Below, piece after piece: positions 16,434 to 22,434 of a DNA stretch of 34,093 nt. The notes beneath the pieces are model-generated. The model was not told the DNA's origin. It was given only the letters and a program-made list of their open reading frames with translations, and ran no database searches. The stretch spans positions 1 to 34,093 of the forward strand of contig NZ_ATYM01000004.1 of the NCBI RefSeq assembly GCF_000427685.1, read 5' to 3'. The position numbers and the translations under genes are program-made. This DNA is from Haloplanus natans DSM 17983. Its GTDB lineage: Archaea; Halobacteriota; Halobacteria; Halobacteriales; Haloferacaceae. Positions within the stretch are counted from its first letter, which is position 1. Every line of letters begins with the position of its first letter.

Positions 16434-17813
16434 CTAGCGGCCGACAATATCGATGAGCCGTTGGCGCATTCGGGAATCTATAGGAATCTCTGAGCATCGA
16501 TCATCGAGGCCGATCGATTGAAGCAAGAGACTCGCCTCGTCCAACAGTGAGAGCTGAAGGTATGTTCCTTCTCGATATCCGTCACTCGTTCGGGTCATAT
16601 CGATGATTTTCAGCGTCTCATACTCTCGAAGCTGATCGGTGATCCGCTTCTGCCCGAGGACATTCATATCAATCGCGTCGGCGAATTCGCGATACACTTG
16701 ATACATTTCGGTTGCTTTGAACTGAGACTGGTTCGTGTATTCGTCCATCGCGGCGAGCGCGGCAATTGCAACCTTCGCCTGCGTCGGACACCCGCGGATC
16801 AGATCCTGAATCCGTGTCACTTCGGCATCATCGTTGGCAGCGCGGACGTGTTCTTCGCGGACGTGGTCCGCATCGTCGTCACGAGCGATTTCGCCGGCGA
16901 GCCGAAAGAGGTCGATCGCGCGTCGTGCATCACCATGCTCCTGTGCAGAAAACGCCGAACACAGCGGGATGACGTCGTCCGAGAGGACACCGTCATGATA
17001 GGCGTCGCAACGTCGGTTCAGAATGTCGCCGAGTTGGGTTGCATCGTACGCTGGGAACACGATCTCGTCCGGAGCGAACGAGCTCTCAACACGAGTGTCC
17101 AGCCGGTCGCCGTATTTGAGGTCGTTACTGATACCGACGACTGTAATGCTGGCCTCAACATCATTCTCCTCACCAGCCCGGGACAACTGCATCAGGAGTT
17201 TGCTATCATCAGCCTCCTCAGGAGGGACATTTTGGGCGTCGTCAGGGGGTGCGAGACGGTCGATTTCGTCAAGAACGACGATAACGGCGTCGTATAACTC
17301 GTCGATAACCGTCCACAAACGATCGTAGTAGGCTCCCGTCGCGATGCCCGACTGTGGAATCTCCACGCCCGTTTTGTCAGAGTCATTCAAGCTCTTCGAG
17401 AGATGGATAATCGTCTGGACCTCCGAACGGCGTTGGGCACAGTCGATGATTGCACGGCCAATGCGAACGTCATTGCTTGCGCCTCGTTCTTCGACTTCAC
17501 GACTGACGTACCGAGTGACGAGTGTTTTTCCGGAGCCGGACTTGCCCAGAAGGAGTGTGCCCTTCCCGGAGCCACCGTCGATCGTCGGTTTGAATCGCCG
17601 AGCAACGGTCTCGATCTGGTCGTTTCGACCGACGATTTTGTCGTGGTCCGGGATGTGGTCGATACGGAGCAGATCTTCATTGGCAAAAATCGGATCTTCC
17701 TCGTCGAGGACAGAAAGCGGATCATCGCGAGACTTGGAGCGAGAGTAGGCAACGGCCCCGTGTTCGGCAGCATAATCGCCGAGTGTATTCGTCTGCTCCT
17801 CGCTTGAAGCCAT
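16434..17813 (-). CDS. orc: Orc1/Cdc6 replication initiator
   Basis: A 459-aa AAA+ origin-binding protein. Walker A is GKSGSGKT at residues 90-97, Walker B is VIVVLDEIDRL near 185, and a C-terminal winged-helix domain follows with about 150 residues. Orc1/Cdc6 binds origin recognition boxes and loads MCM helicase. I chose ATG 17813 (MASSEEQT); an upstream in-frame start at 17861 would add 16 residues across an ORB-like element and is less likely. An ORB-like sequence (17814-17835) touches the start codon, which suggests autoregulation. The gene faces away from the origin at 17.8-18.6 kb, the standard arrangement in haloarchaea. Confidence 0.93.
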   Translation of the reverse strand: MASSEEQTNTLGDYAAEHGAVAYSRSKSRDDPLSVLDEEDPIFANEDLLRIDHIPDHDKIVGRNDQIETVARRFKPTIDGGSGKGTLLLGKSGSGKTLVTRYVSREVEERGASNDVRIGRAIIDCAQRRSEVQTIIHLSKSLNDSDKTGVEIPQSGIATGAYYDRLWTVIDELYDAVIVVLDEIDRLAPPDDAQNVPPEEADDSKLLMQLSRAGEENDVEASITVVGISNDLKYGDRLDTRVESSFAPDEIVFPAYDATQLGDILNRRCDAYHDGVLSDDVIPLCSAFSAQEHGDARRAIDLFRLAGEIARDDDADHVREEHVRAANDDAEVTRIQDLIRGCPTQAKVAIAALAAMDEYTNQSQFKATEMYQVYREFADAIDMNVLGQKRITDQLREYETLKIIDMTRTSDGYREGTYLQLSLLDEASLLLQSIGLDDRCSEIPIDSRMRQRLIDIVGR

Positions 17814-17835
17814 ACACCGGATTTCAAATGAATTC
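17814..17835 (+). promoter_or_regulatory. ORB-like element at the orc1 start codon
   Basis: ACACCGG followed by ATTTCAAATGAATTC, directly abutting the ATG of orc1 on the minus strand. Orc binding here could repress its own transcription. Confidence 0.6.
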
Positions 17836-17953
17836 GACTTAGTTCTTTCCCTCGGTCCCATTGGTCGCTCGGATTTGGCCGAATACCGGCCTCATTCCTC
17901 TGGTTCGTTCTCGAACCAAGTTCGGCGATCAGCACTGAGAACACGTTTGCGTA

Positions 17954-17976
17954 ACACCGCATTTCGGATGATTTTC
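17954..17976 (+). other. Weak ORB-like element
   Basis: ACACCGC followed by ATTTCGGATGATTTTC. It shares polarity and the ACACC lead with the other copies but has a poorer core. Confidence 0.45.
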
Positions 17977-18005
17977 TCGTGTGGACAGATTAAACGGAGA
18001 AACTA

Positions 18006-18036
18006 CCCGACCCCACACCGAATTTCAGATGAAATC
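18006..18036 (+). other. ORB-like element
   Basis: CCCGACCCCACACCGA followed by ATTTCAGATGAAATC. It has the same polarity as 18070-18096 with a weaker C-tract. Confidence 0.65.
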
Positions 18037-18069
18037 TTGGTATCGTCTGGTTCGGTTAGAGTGGTACGT

Positions 18070-18096
18070 ACACCCCCACCCCGGATTTCAAATGAA
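18070..18096 (+). other. ORB element, left partner of the inverted pair
   Basis: ACACCCCCACCCCGG followed by ATTTCAAATGAA. It is exactly the reverse complement of 18549-18575 over 27 bp. The C-tract (G-string on the other strand) is the extended part of haloarchaeal ORBs and sets polarity. Confidence 0.85.
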
Positions 18097-18360
18097 TTCT
18101 CCAAAGAGTAGAAGCCCCGTATAGCCAATGCGTGAGAGAGAACAGTACCACGAAAGTCGGATAATCACGGGATAGAGGCTCTGTAAATGGGAAGTCATTC
18201 GAAATATGGTGCTGCTCTCGTAGGCATTCGAGAAGCATTGTAAGTAAGTCGTCGAGGAGGAACAGAGTAGCTGTTCTAGTAGAGAGTATATAAACAAGCA
18301 TCTAGGATTCATCGAGCTGTGATCGGTAGCTGTTCTAGCTCTCGAAACTGCGTCTTTCAC

Positions 18361-18420
18361 AGCTTCACTACTACTACTACTTTACCGTTATAGTAAAATA
18401 TATAATGGCGCGAAAAGTAA
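18361..18420. other. AT-rich candidate duplex-unwinding element
   Basis: A run of CTA/CTACT repeats followed by A/T-rich DNA (GTAAAATATATAATGG) between the inverted ORBs. It is the most A/T-rich part of the origin. TTTAC and GTAAA form a small inverted repeat inside it. Just to the right, CACGAAAT (18432-18439) and ATTTCGTG (18451-18458) form another perfect inverted repeat. Confidence 0.6.
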
Positions 18421-18548
18421 GCTGGTTTCCACACGAAATCTAAAACCTGAATTTCGTGCAACACAAACTCGCTACCGCACAATTGTCTTTCTCAGGCAGT
18501 CAACCGAGTTCCCTTCCGAACCAACCCACCCCTTCCTCTGGAACCGAT

Positions 18549-18575
18549 TTCATTTGAAATCCGGGGTGGGGGTGT
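18549..18575 (-). other. ORB element, right partner of the inverted pair
   Basis: Reads TTCATTTGAAATCC then GGGGTGGGGGTGT on the + strand, the exact reverse complement of 18070-18096. The opposing orientation across an AT-rich centre supports an active bidirectional origin. Confidence 0.85.
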
Positions 18576-18940
18576 TGTCCGGCAAGCGAGGTCGTTACTG
18601 TTGCAGTCTCATCTCGCTATGTTGCTTGAGGTTCGTGATGTTGGTCCCGGACCGCGCCTATTCTCACCGGCCGCCAGCTGATCCGACCTCTATCGCCGAG
18701 TGCTTTTGCTTCTTCGTCGACACCGGCTTATTCACTACGCTCTTCCGTAGGTGATTGTTGATACAGTTCTCCACAGGGAAGCCGTGACAGAGACTGACTG
18801 TCTGACCGCCCAACGACCTAGTGCTCGTCTCGCTCAATTCACGATGAAATCGCAAGACAGCTCTCCATCAACAATGTGCTTCACAAGAGCTGAGTACGAA
18901 AGAGCTCCGCTACGAACATCCGAGCGGCTGGCTGTATCTC
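18576..18940. other. Intergenic region between the origin and the winged-helix gene
   Basis: About 365 bp with no convincing gene. Frames open here are Arg/Ser/Cys-rich. The promoter of the downstream winged-helix gene should lie at its right end. Confidence 0.5.
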
Positions 18941-19243
18941 ATGAAGAATAGCTCCGAGGGCCTTCACCTCATCATCGATACCCTACTATCGGCCTCGGAC
19001 CGTGAATTCACGAAGAGCGAACTGGCTGAAGCAGCAGGTGTAAGTCGCCACACGGTCCGTGCACATCTCGGTACGCTCCTCGAACATGGGATCGTCCAAG
19101 CTGTCGCTAACGGGAAACGCTATCAACTCAATCTCGACAGCCCGGTCACACAGGAGATTTTCGAGTTGAACAGCGCGATCAACGCCGTCGGGGCTGGACA
19201 CGTGACAATCGAGAGCGATACTGGGACTGTCGTCGACGAATAG
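18941..19243 (+). CDS. Winged-helix transcriptional regulator
   Basis: A 100-aa protein with a helix-turn-helix at residues 22-57: TKSELAEAAGVSRHTVRAHL, then LLEHGIVQ and a wing GKRYQLN. This is the MarR/ArsR-like fold common in small haloarchaeal regulators. The tail is short and acidic. It is convergent with the partition operon and divergent from orc1, so it may control copy number or partition genes; this is inference from position only. Confidence 0.78.
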   Translation: MKNSSEGLHLIIDTLLSASDREFTKSELAEAAGVSRHTVRAHLGTLLEHGIVQAVANGKRYQLNLDSPVTQEIFELNSAINAVGAGHVTIESDTGTVVDE

Positions 19244-19266
19244 GCGGTCACCCCGCTGGATCGTGG

Positions 19267-19737
19267 CTACGTCGATTCTTCTTCCGCGTCGTCAGCCAAT
19301 CCGAGCTCCTCTTCTATTGTCGTCCGGTTACAGACGGCGTCGATTACTGCACCGTAGAACGCATCATTTTTCGGGAGATCCTCTTCAAATTCGATCTCGT
19401 ACTCTAACGACATCTCTTTGTAGAGCCGATCTAACCGCTTCAAACGATCCGTTCCAAGGTAGAACGTCCGTGCCTTCGTCTCACGAACGGTCTTTGAATC
19501 AGATGATGTCGTTGAGGTAGATGACGTCTTTGATGTCGTTGAGGGCGTTGTAGATTTGCCTGATTCAGCTGCCTCATTGATGTCATTGATGTCATTTACG
19601 TCATTGACTTCATTGTCGTCGTTGGGTACCTCCTCAGTGTCTGTCTCTTCATCCTCTACGGACTCACTCTGCTCGGCTCTGCTACCGAAGCGTTCACTCA
19701 TACGGTTCTGTCGATCCGTCTTCTTATCGTCAGTCAT
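19267..19737 (-). CDS. ParA-linked acidic protein, candidate partition adaptor
   Basis: A 156-aa protein. Residues 1-80 are disordered and acidic and include a short Asn-Asp-Ile/Val tandem repeat, then a Ser/Thr run. Residues 82-150 are structured, beginning RETKARTFYLGTDRLKRLDRLYKEM, a helix-rich part that could be an RHH-like or other DNA-binding unit. The start overlaps the parA stop by 4 nt, so the two are translated together. Second genes of archaeal and bacterial partition operons usually encode the centromere-binding protein; that role is inferred. The Asn-Asp repeat is encoded by 9-bp DNA repeats that also occur upstream of parA. Confidence 0.65.
   Translation of the reverse strand: MTDDKKTDRQNRMSERFGSRAEQSESVEDEETDTEEVPNDDNEVNDVNDINDINEAAESGKSTTPSTTSKTSSTSTTSSDSKTVRETKARTFYLGTDRLKRLDRLYKEMSLEYEIEFEEDLPKNDAFYGAVIDAVCNRTTIEEELGLADDAEEEST
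19574..19618. repeat. Tandem 9-bp repeats inside the parA partner gene
   Basis: Five consecutive 9-mers share the core TCATTG or TCATTT: TCATTGATG twice, then TCATTTACG, TCATTGACT and TCATTGTCG. The reverse complement core CAATGA also occurs as spaced copies around the parA promoter (20508-20580). Confidence 0.85.
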
Positions 19738-20504
19738 AGGGCGTCCTCCAGGTGAGCAGCGAGCTGGTCGAACTCGGCTTCCATATCGCAGTCTTCGGTG
19801 TGCTCGAACACTGAGACTCCATTACTCCACGCCCGCTTGAGGACGACACGCTTCCGTATCTCGAAGACGGGTAGCCCCGGCTCAAAGGTTTCCTGAAACC
19901 ACGTCATCATCTCTTTGGCTTCGCCATCGGGTTCGACGCGGTTCGCAACGATCGCCTGCTCGGTGATCGATGTCTCATACTCGGCCTCGAGCGTGTCGAT
20001 TTGATCAAAGAGAATATCGAGAGCGCGGGTTGACGTAGATTCTGCAAGGGCGGGAATGAGAACGTTCTGTGCAGCAAGGAGAGCGCTGTCAGTCAAGACG
20101 AGGAGTGAAGGGGGACAGTCATAAATGACGAAGTCGTAGCCTCCGTCGACGTCGGCGACGGCCCGCTGGAGACGTTTGCGGCCCTGCATCTCGGTGACGA
20201 GTTCAGCTTCGCCTTTGAACAGATCGATATTTGAAGGGACGAGATCCATCTCGGGATGTGTCTCGATAATCTCGGGTAACGCTGTGTCCTGTGAGACGAG
20301 CACTGATCGGAGGTTCGGTTCTGGCTCTTCATAGACCTCGGAGAGACCAAGCCCTTCAGTGGCGTTTCCTTGTGGGTCGACGTCGACGAAGAGGACGGTA
20401 TGGCCTCGCTGGTTAAGTGCACCCGCGAGATTGATGGCAACCATGGTTTTACCGACTCCACCCTTCTGGTTCGACACTGCGACGTGTTTCGTTGATGTGG
20501 ACAT
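19734..20504 (-). CDS. parA: ParA-type partition ATPase
   Basis: A 256-aa deviant Walker ATPase. Residues 14-20 are KGGVGKT with the signature lysine, followed by switch motif FVDVDPQGNATEGLG near 39-53, FVIYDCPPSL near 125 and conserved ALAES near 151. ParA forms ATP-dependent gradients on the nucleoid and pulls plasmid-partition complexes apart. It is about the length of small ParA/SopA-like proteins without an N-terminal HTH. It is followed by its acidic partner with a 4-nt overlap. A TATA-like sequence (TTTATATGA on the minus strand, 20526-20534) lies about 25 bp upstream of the ATG, implying a leaderless mRNA. Confidence 0.92.
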   Translation of the reverse strand: MSTSTKHVAVSNQKGGVGKTMVAINLAGALNQRGHTVLFVDVDPQGNATEGLGLSEVYEEPEPNLRSVLVSQDTALPEIIETHPEMDLVPSNIDLFKGEAELVTEMQGRKRLQRAVADVDGGYDFVIYDCPPSLLVLTDSALLAAQNVLIPALAESTSTRALDILFDQIDTLEAEYETSITEQAIVANRVEPDGEAKEMMTWFQETFEPGLPVFEIRKRVVLKRAWSNGVSVFEHTEDCDMEAEFDQLAAHLEDAL

Positions 20505-20507
20505 ATC

Positions 20508-20580
20508 TCAATGAATTCAATGAGGTCATATAAACTATGCTCACTCAACGACATCAATGATATCATTTACTGCATTGCAT
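20508..20580. promoter_or_regulatory. parA promoter with 9-bp repeats
   Basis: TCAATGAAT (20508-20516) and TCAATGAGG (20517-20525) are adjacent 9-mers. TCAATGATA (20554-20562), TCATTTACT (20563-20571) and GCATTGCAT (20572-20580) form a second group. The TATA-like sequence at 20526-20534 lies between them. The placement over promoter and start suits autorepression by a partition protein and possibly centromere function. Confidence 0.6.
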
Positions 20581-20624
20581 ATTATCTACGAACTTAGACT
20601 CTGCACGTCTTCTGAGCAAGACGA

Positions 20625-20665
20625 TTAACCAACACACTGCCGTTCTCGCCCGATTCGTTGGTTAA
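20625..20665. repeat. Dispersed inverted repeat, copy 5 (41 bp)
   Basis: Exact arms TTAACCAAC (20625-20633) and GTTGGTTAA (20657-20665) around 23 bp. It lies between the parA promoter and the pseudogene, the last copy before the cas operon. Confidence 0.9.
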
Positions 20666-20696
20666 TCCGGATCCAGAAAAACAGTTCGTATACGCA

Positions 20697-21239
20697 TTAT
20701 GACCGCGACCCGACCTCACTTCCGGGTTTGAACTCGGTCAATTCCTCAATGCGCTGCTCAAGCTCGTCGACTTCCTGACGAAGCTCCTCGGCGTTGGGAT
20801 CGTCGCTCAGCGCCAACTGATCCTTCAGTCCCTGCAGTCGCGTCTCTTTGCGCTCCTGGTCGACGTCGGCTTTCCGAACGTACTCGCTCTCCTCGATCTC
20901 ATAGACAGCCGATTCGGAGAGACCGGTCACGTCCAGGGCGTCATCGACCTTCTCACGATCGACGGCCAGAATCCGCTCACGAGGGATCCCCGCATCCTCG
21001 AGGATGTCCAAGACCTCATCGTCATCCTTCAGCGAGCGATTGCGTCGACTCGTCCGTTGGACAGAGCCATAGGCTGTGGACCGGCTGGTTATGTTGGAAC
21101 CGCCCGCGCAGTACCTCACGCACGTCCTGCCGGAGCTCCCCAGCGTTGCGTTGCACATCAGACAAGAGCGTATAGAGATTGATGAGCGCCGGCGTCTCAT
21201 AATCGAGACCGCATTTTAGACGTGCCTTTGTGAGGTTGA
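20697..21239 (-). pseudogene. Frameshifted remnant of a haloarchaeal coiled-coil protein
   Basis: The C-terminal 115 residues read normally (RNRSLKDDDEVLDILEDAG, then VTGLSESAVYEIEESEYVRK and a coiled coil ending ELTEFKPGSEVGSRS). Upstream of about 21072 the sensible frame shifts by one base. The other frame gives CGLDYETPALINLYTLLSDV, then a helical stretch to HNQPVHS, and removing one C at about 21072 rejoins both parts. No start codon is evident. The frame runs back through the decayed CRISPR repeat at 21213-21242. So the gene is frameshifted and probably lacks its 5' end. I cannot name the family. Confidence 0.7.
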
Positions 21240-21242
21240 AGC
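21213..21242 (+). repeat. Stand-alone decayed CRISPR repeat
   Basis: Matches the array repeat at 24 of 30 positions, in the same orientation, ending GGTTGAAGC. All six differences are transitions (positions 1, 5, 12, 15, 17, 21), consistent with descent by mutation. No second repeat follows at spacer distance. It lies 27 bp left of the proposed creT control region and overlaps the 5' end of the pseudogene frame. Confidence 0.85.
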
Positions 21243-21268
21243 AGGAGTGTGCTGGTACCCAAAGCCTT

Positions 21269-21290
21269 CCATATTGGTAGAAAAAATTAA
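21269..21290. promoter_or_regulatory. Candidate creT promoter with CreA-Cascade target site
   Basis: On the minus strand TTC (21282-21280) is followed by TACCAATATGG (21279-21269). The CreA-like spacer begins TACCAGTATGG, so 10 of 11 bases match and the only mismatch is at position 6, which type I seeds tolerate. TTC is an established PAM for haloarchaeal type I-B. On the + strand the site overlaps the BRE position of AAAAATTAA (21282-21290), a TATA-like box that would start transcription near 21312. Confidence 0.7.
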
Positions 21291-21311
21291 GTCGACACCG
21301 AGGAAATAGGC

Positions 21312-21375
21312 TGTTGATGAAGCCAATAATATGATGCTTGCCTCAGGAGAGTAGATATTCCTGATATCTACTCCA
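21312..21375 (+). ncRNA. creT: Candidate CreT toxin RNA with mini-ORF and hairpin
   Basis: Downstream of the TATA-like box, ATG AAG CCA ATA ATA TGA (21317-21334) encodes five residues with two tandem ATA isoleucine codons, rare in GC-rich haloarchaea. A perfect 10-bp hairpin follows (21349-21373, 5-nt loop). CreT of Haloarcula hispanica is a small RNA whose mini-ORF uses tandem rare arginine codons to sequester a scarce tRNA. Here an AUA-reading tRNA would be the analogous target. A second overlapping mini-ORF starts at 21331. The 5' end is inferred from TATA spacing and the 3' end from the hairpin. No homology search was possible. Confidence 0.55.
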
Positions 21376-21471
21376 GACCCTAGGTATGCAAGCACTGCAC
21401 CGAAACTACTGCGATAGGTGAGTACACGTCCAGCACTCATGATGGTTGTGGTTAGACAAGGCATCCACTTC

Positions 21472-21559
21472 GTATCAGATGAACGCAACTGCGGTTGAAG
21501 TTACCAGTATGGTGCCAACACCGTCACAAGTTTCAGATGAACTTCGGTGAGGTGGGTTC
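21472..21559 (+). ncRNA. creA: Candidate CreA antitoxin RNA (degenerate repeat-spacer-repeat)
   Basis: Repeat-like element 1 (21472-21501) matches 21 of 30 bases of the array repeat and keeps GGTTGAAG, the crRNA handle. A 28-nt spacer (21502-21529) follows. Repeat-like element 2 (21530-21559) matches 19 of 30 and keeps GTTTCAGA. Both share changes at positions 9 and 11 (GATGAA). Cas6 processing would yield a crRNA-like guide whose seed matches the creT promoter with a TTC PAM. This two-degenerate-repeat layout is that of CreA. It lies upstream of cas6; in H. hispanica the module is between cas6 and cas8b. The ORB core TTTCAGATGAA also resembles element 2, a competing reading. Confidence 0.72.
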
Positions 21560-21580
21560 TGGCATGTACTTCTCATCAGG

Positions 21581-21627
21581 AGAAAAGAATAATTACATAG
21601 GAACGGTATCCAAATCGACATAACACT
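21581..21627 (+). promoter_or_regulatory. Candidate promoter of the cas operon
   Basis: AAAAGAATAATTACAT at about 21582-21597 is the A/T-richest block before cas6 and sits 30-40 bp upstream of its GTG, which suits a TATA box with a short leader. It lies 22 bp beyond the CreA-like repeat, so the antitoxin transcript could run into the cas operon. Confidence 0.5.
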
Positions 21628-22434
21628 GTGAGACTACTAGCACGGCTACACGCGCGCGCTGATGCCGCATACGACAACGCGTATCATCACAAGCTCCGAG
21701 GTCGGATCTGGCGAGCGTTGCAGGGTACGGAGTACGAACAGAATCATGACGAAAACCGCCCACCGGGATTCAATTACAGTAACCCCTTCCCGCCGGGAGA
21801 TATGCAGGAAGGGGACGAGCGAACTCTGCTGATTTCAGCCCCCCAAGAGCAACTACTGGCCGATGTTGCAGAAGACCTGACCGCCGATCGCGAGCTCAAT
21901 ATCGGCCAGATGCCGTTCCATATCGACGAACTCACGTCACTGTCACCGGATGTCGGCGAACCAGGGAGCAGCGGGACGATCGAGACTGGCACTGGACTCC
22001 TCGTGCGCATCCCACCATGGCGTTGTGACGATTATGGAATTGAGAACCCCGGCGAAGAGGCGGTGTATTGGCAGCCAGAACATACAATCGAGCCACTGCG
22101 AGAGCAGCTCGAGGCGAATCTCGACCAGAAACACGATCTGTTCAGCCCGGAATACCTTCCGGGCCCAAGCGACACTGCGGGCGATCTCTTCGAGGGATAC
22201 GAGCTACTGAAGACGTTCGCCGTCCCGATTCAGGTAACCGCAGACCAGGAGCTAACCTTCGTGCTCTCGAAGTGGCAGTTCAACTACACCGTCAGAGACG
22301 ATGACCATCGACGCCACCTCAACCTCGCACTGGACTGCGGGCTCGGGGAACGAAACGCGCTGGGGCTGGGATTCTGTAACCTGGTCGAGAAGCGCAACCC
22401 GTACGGCGAACCCGCGGCGGAGGTCCACGGATGA
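21628..22434 (+). CDS. cas6: Cas6 crRNA-processing endonuclease
   Basis: A 268-aa RAMP endoribonuclease that cuts CRISPR transcripts within the repeat to leave an 8-nt handle. The C-terminal glycine-rich loop GLGERNALGLGFCN is the family hallmark, and His residues in NAYHHKLRG near the N terminus are catalytic candidates. The start is GTG 21628; no ATG precedes it in a suitable position. It overlaps cas8b by 4 nt and begins the type I-B operon. It would also have to process the CreA-like RNA just upstream. Confidence 0.95.
   Translation: MRLLARLHARADAAYDNAYHHKLRGRIWRALQGTEYEQNHDENRPPGFNYSNPFPPGDMQEGDERTLLISAPQEQLLADVAEDLTADRELNIGQMPFHIDELTSLSPDVGEPGSSGTIETGTGLLVRIPPWRCDDYGIENPGEEAVYWQPEHTIEPLREQLEANLDQKHDLFSPEYLPGPSDTAGDLFEGYELLKTFAVPIQVTADQELTFVLSKWQFNYTVRDDDHRRHLNLALDCGLGERNALGLGFCNLVEKRNPYGEPAAEVHG

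Larger units (their letters stand above)
17814..18575. other. Replication origin with ORB elements and AT-rich unwinding region
   Basis: Upstream of orc1 a motif of the form C-rich tract plus ATTTCAAATGAA or a variant recurs in one orientation (17814-17835, 17954-17976, 18006-18036, 18070-18096). A strong copy in the opposite orientation lies at 18549-18575. Between the inverted copies lies an A/T-rich stretch (18361-18420). Inverted origin recognition boxes around a duplex-unwinding element, next to an orc gene, define haloarchaeal replication origins. No protein-coding frame of normal composition is present between 17862 and 18940. Confidence 0.85.

Noticed and set aside
18088-18360. Minus-strand frames between orc1 and the AT-rich origin centre
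   Set aside because: They overlap ORB elements and encode Ser/Leu/Tyr-rich sequence without haloarchaeal composition.
4008-20665. Reading the five dispersed inverted repeats as integron attC sites
   Set aside because: attC ends are RYYYAAC and GTTRRRY. The arms here give AACCAAC and GTTGGTT, which break both consensus blocks, the sites are shorter than usual, no IntI-type integrase was seen, and gene orientation is mixed.
21530-21559. Reading the second CreA repeat as an isolated ORB because of TTTCAGATGAA
   Set aside because: The match to the CRISPR repeat is 19/30, the first element carries the intact GGTTGAAG handle at the right distance, and the seed-PAM match needs the CRISPR reading. 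There is also no C-tract. I keep it as a lesser alternative.
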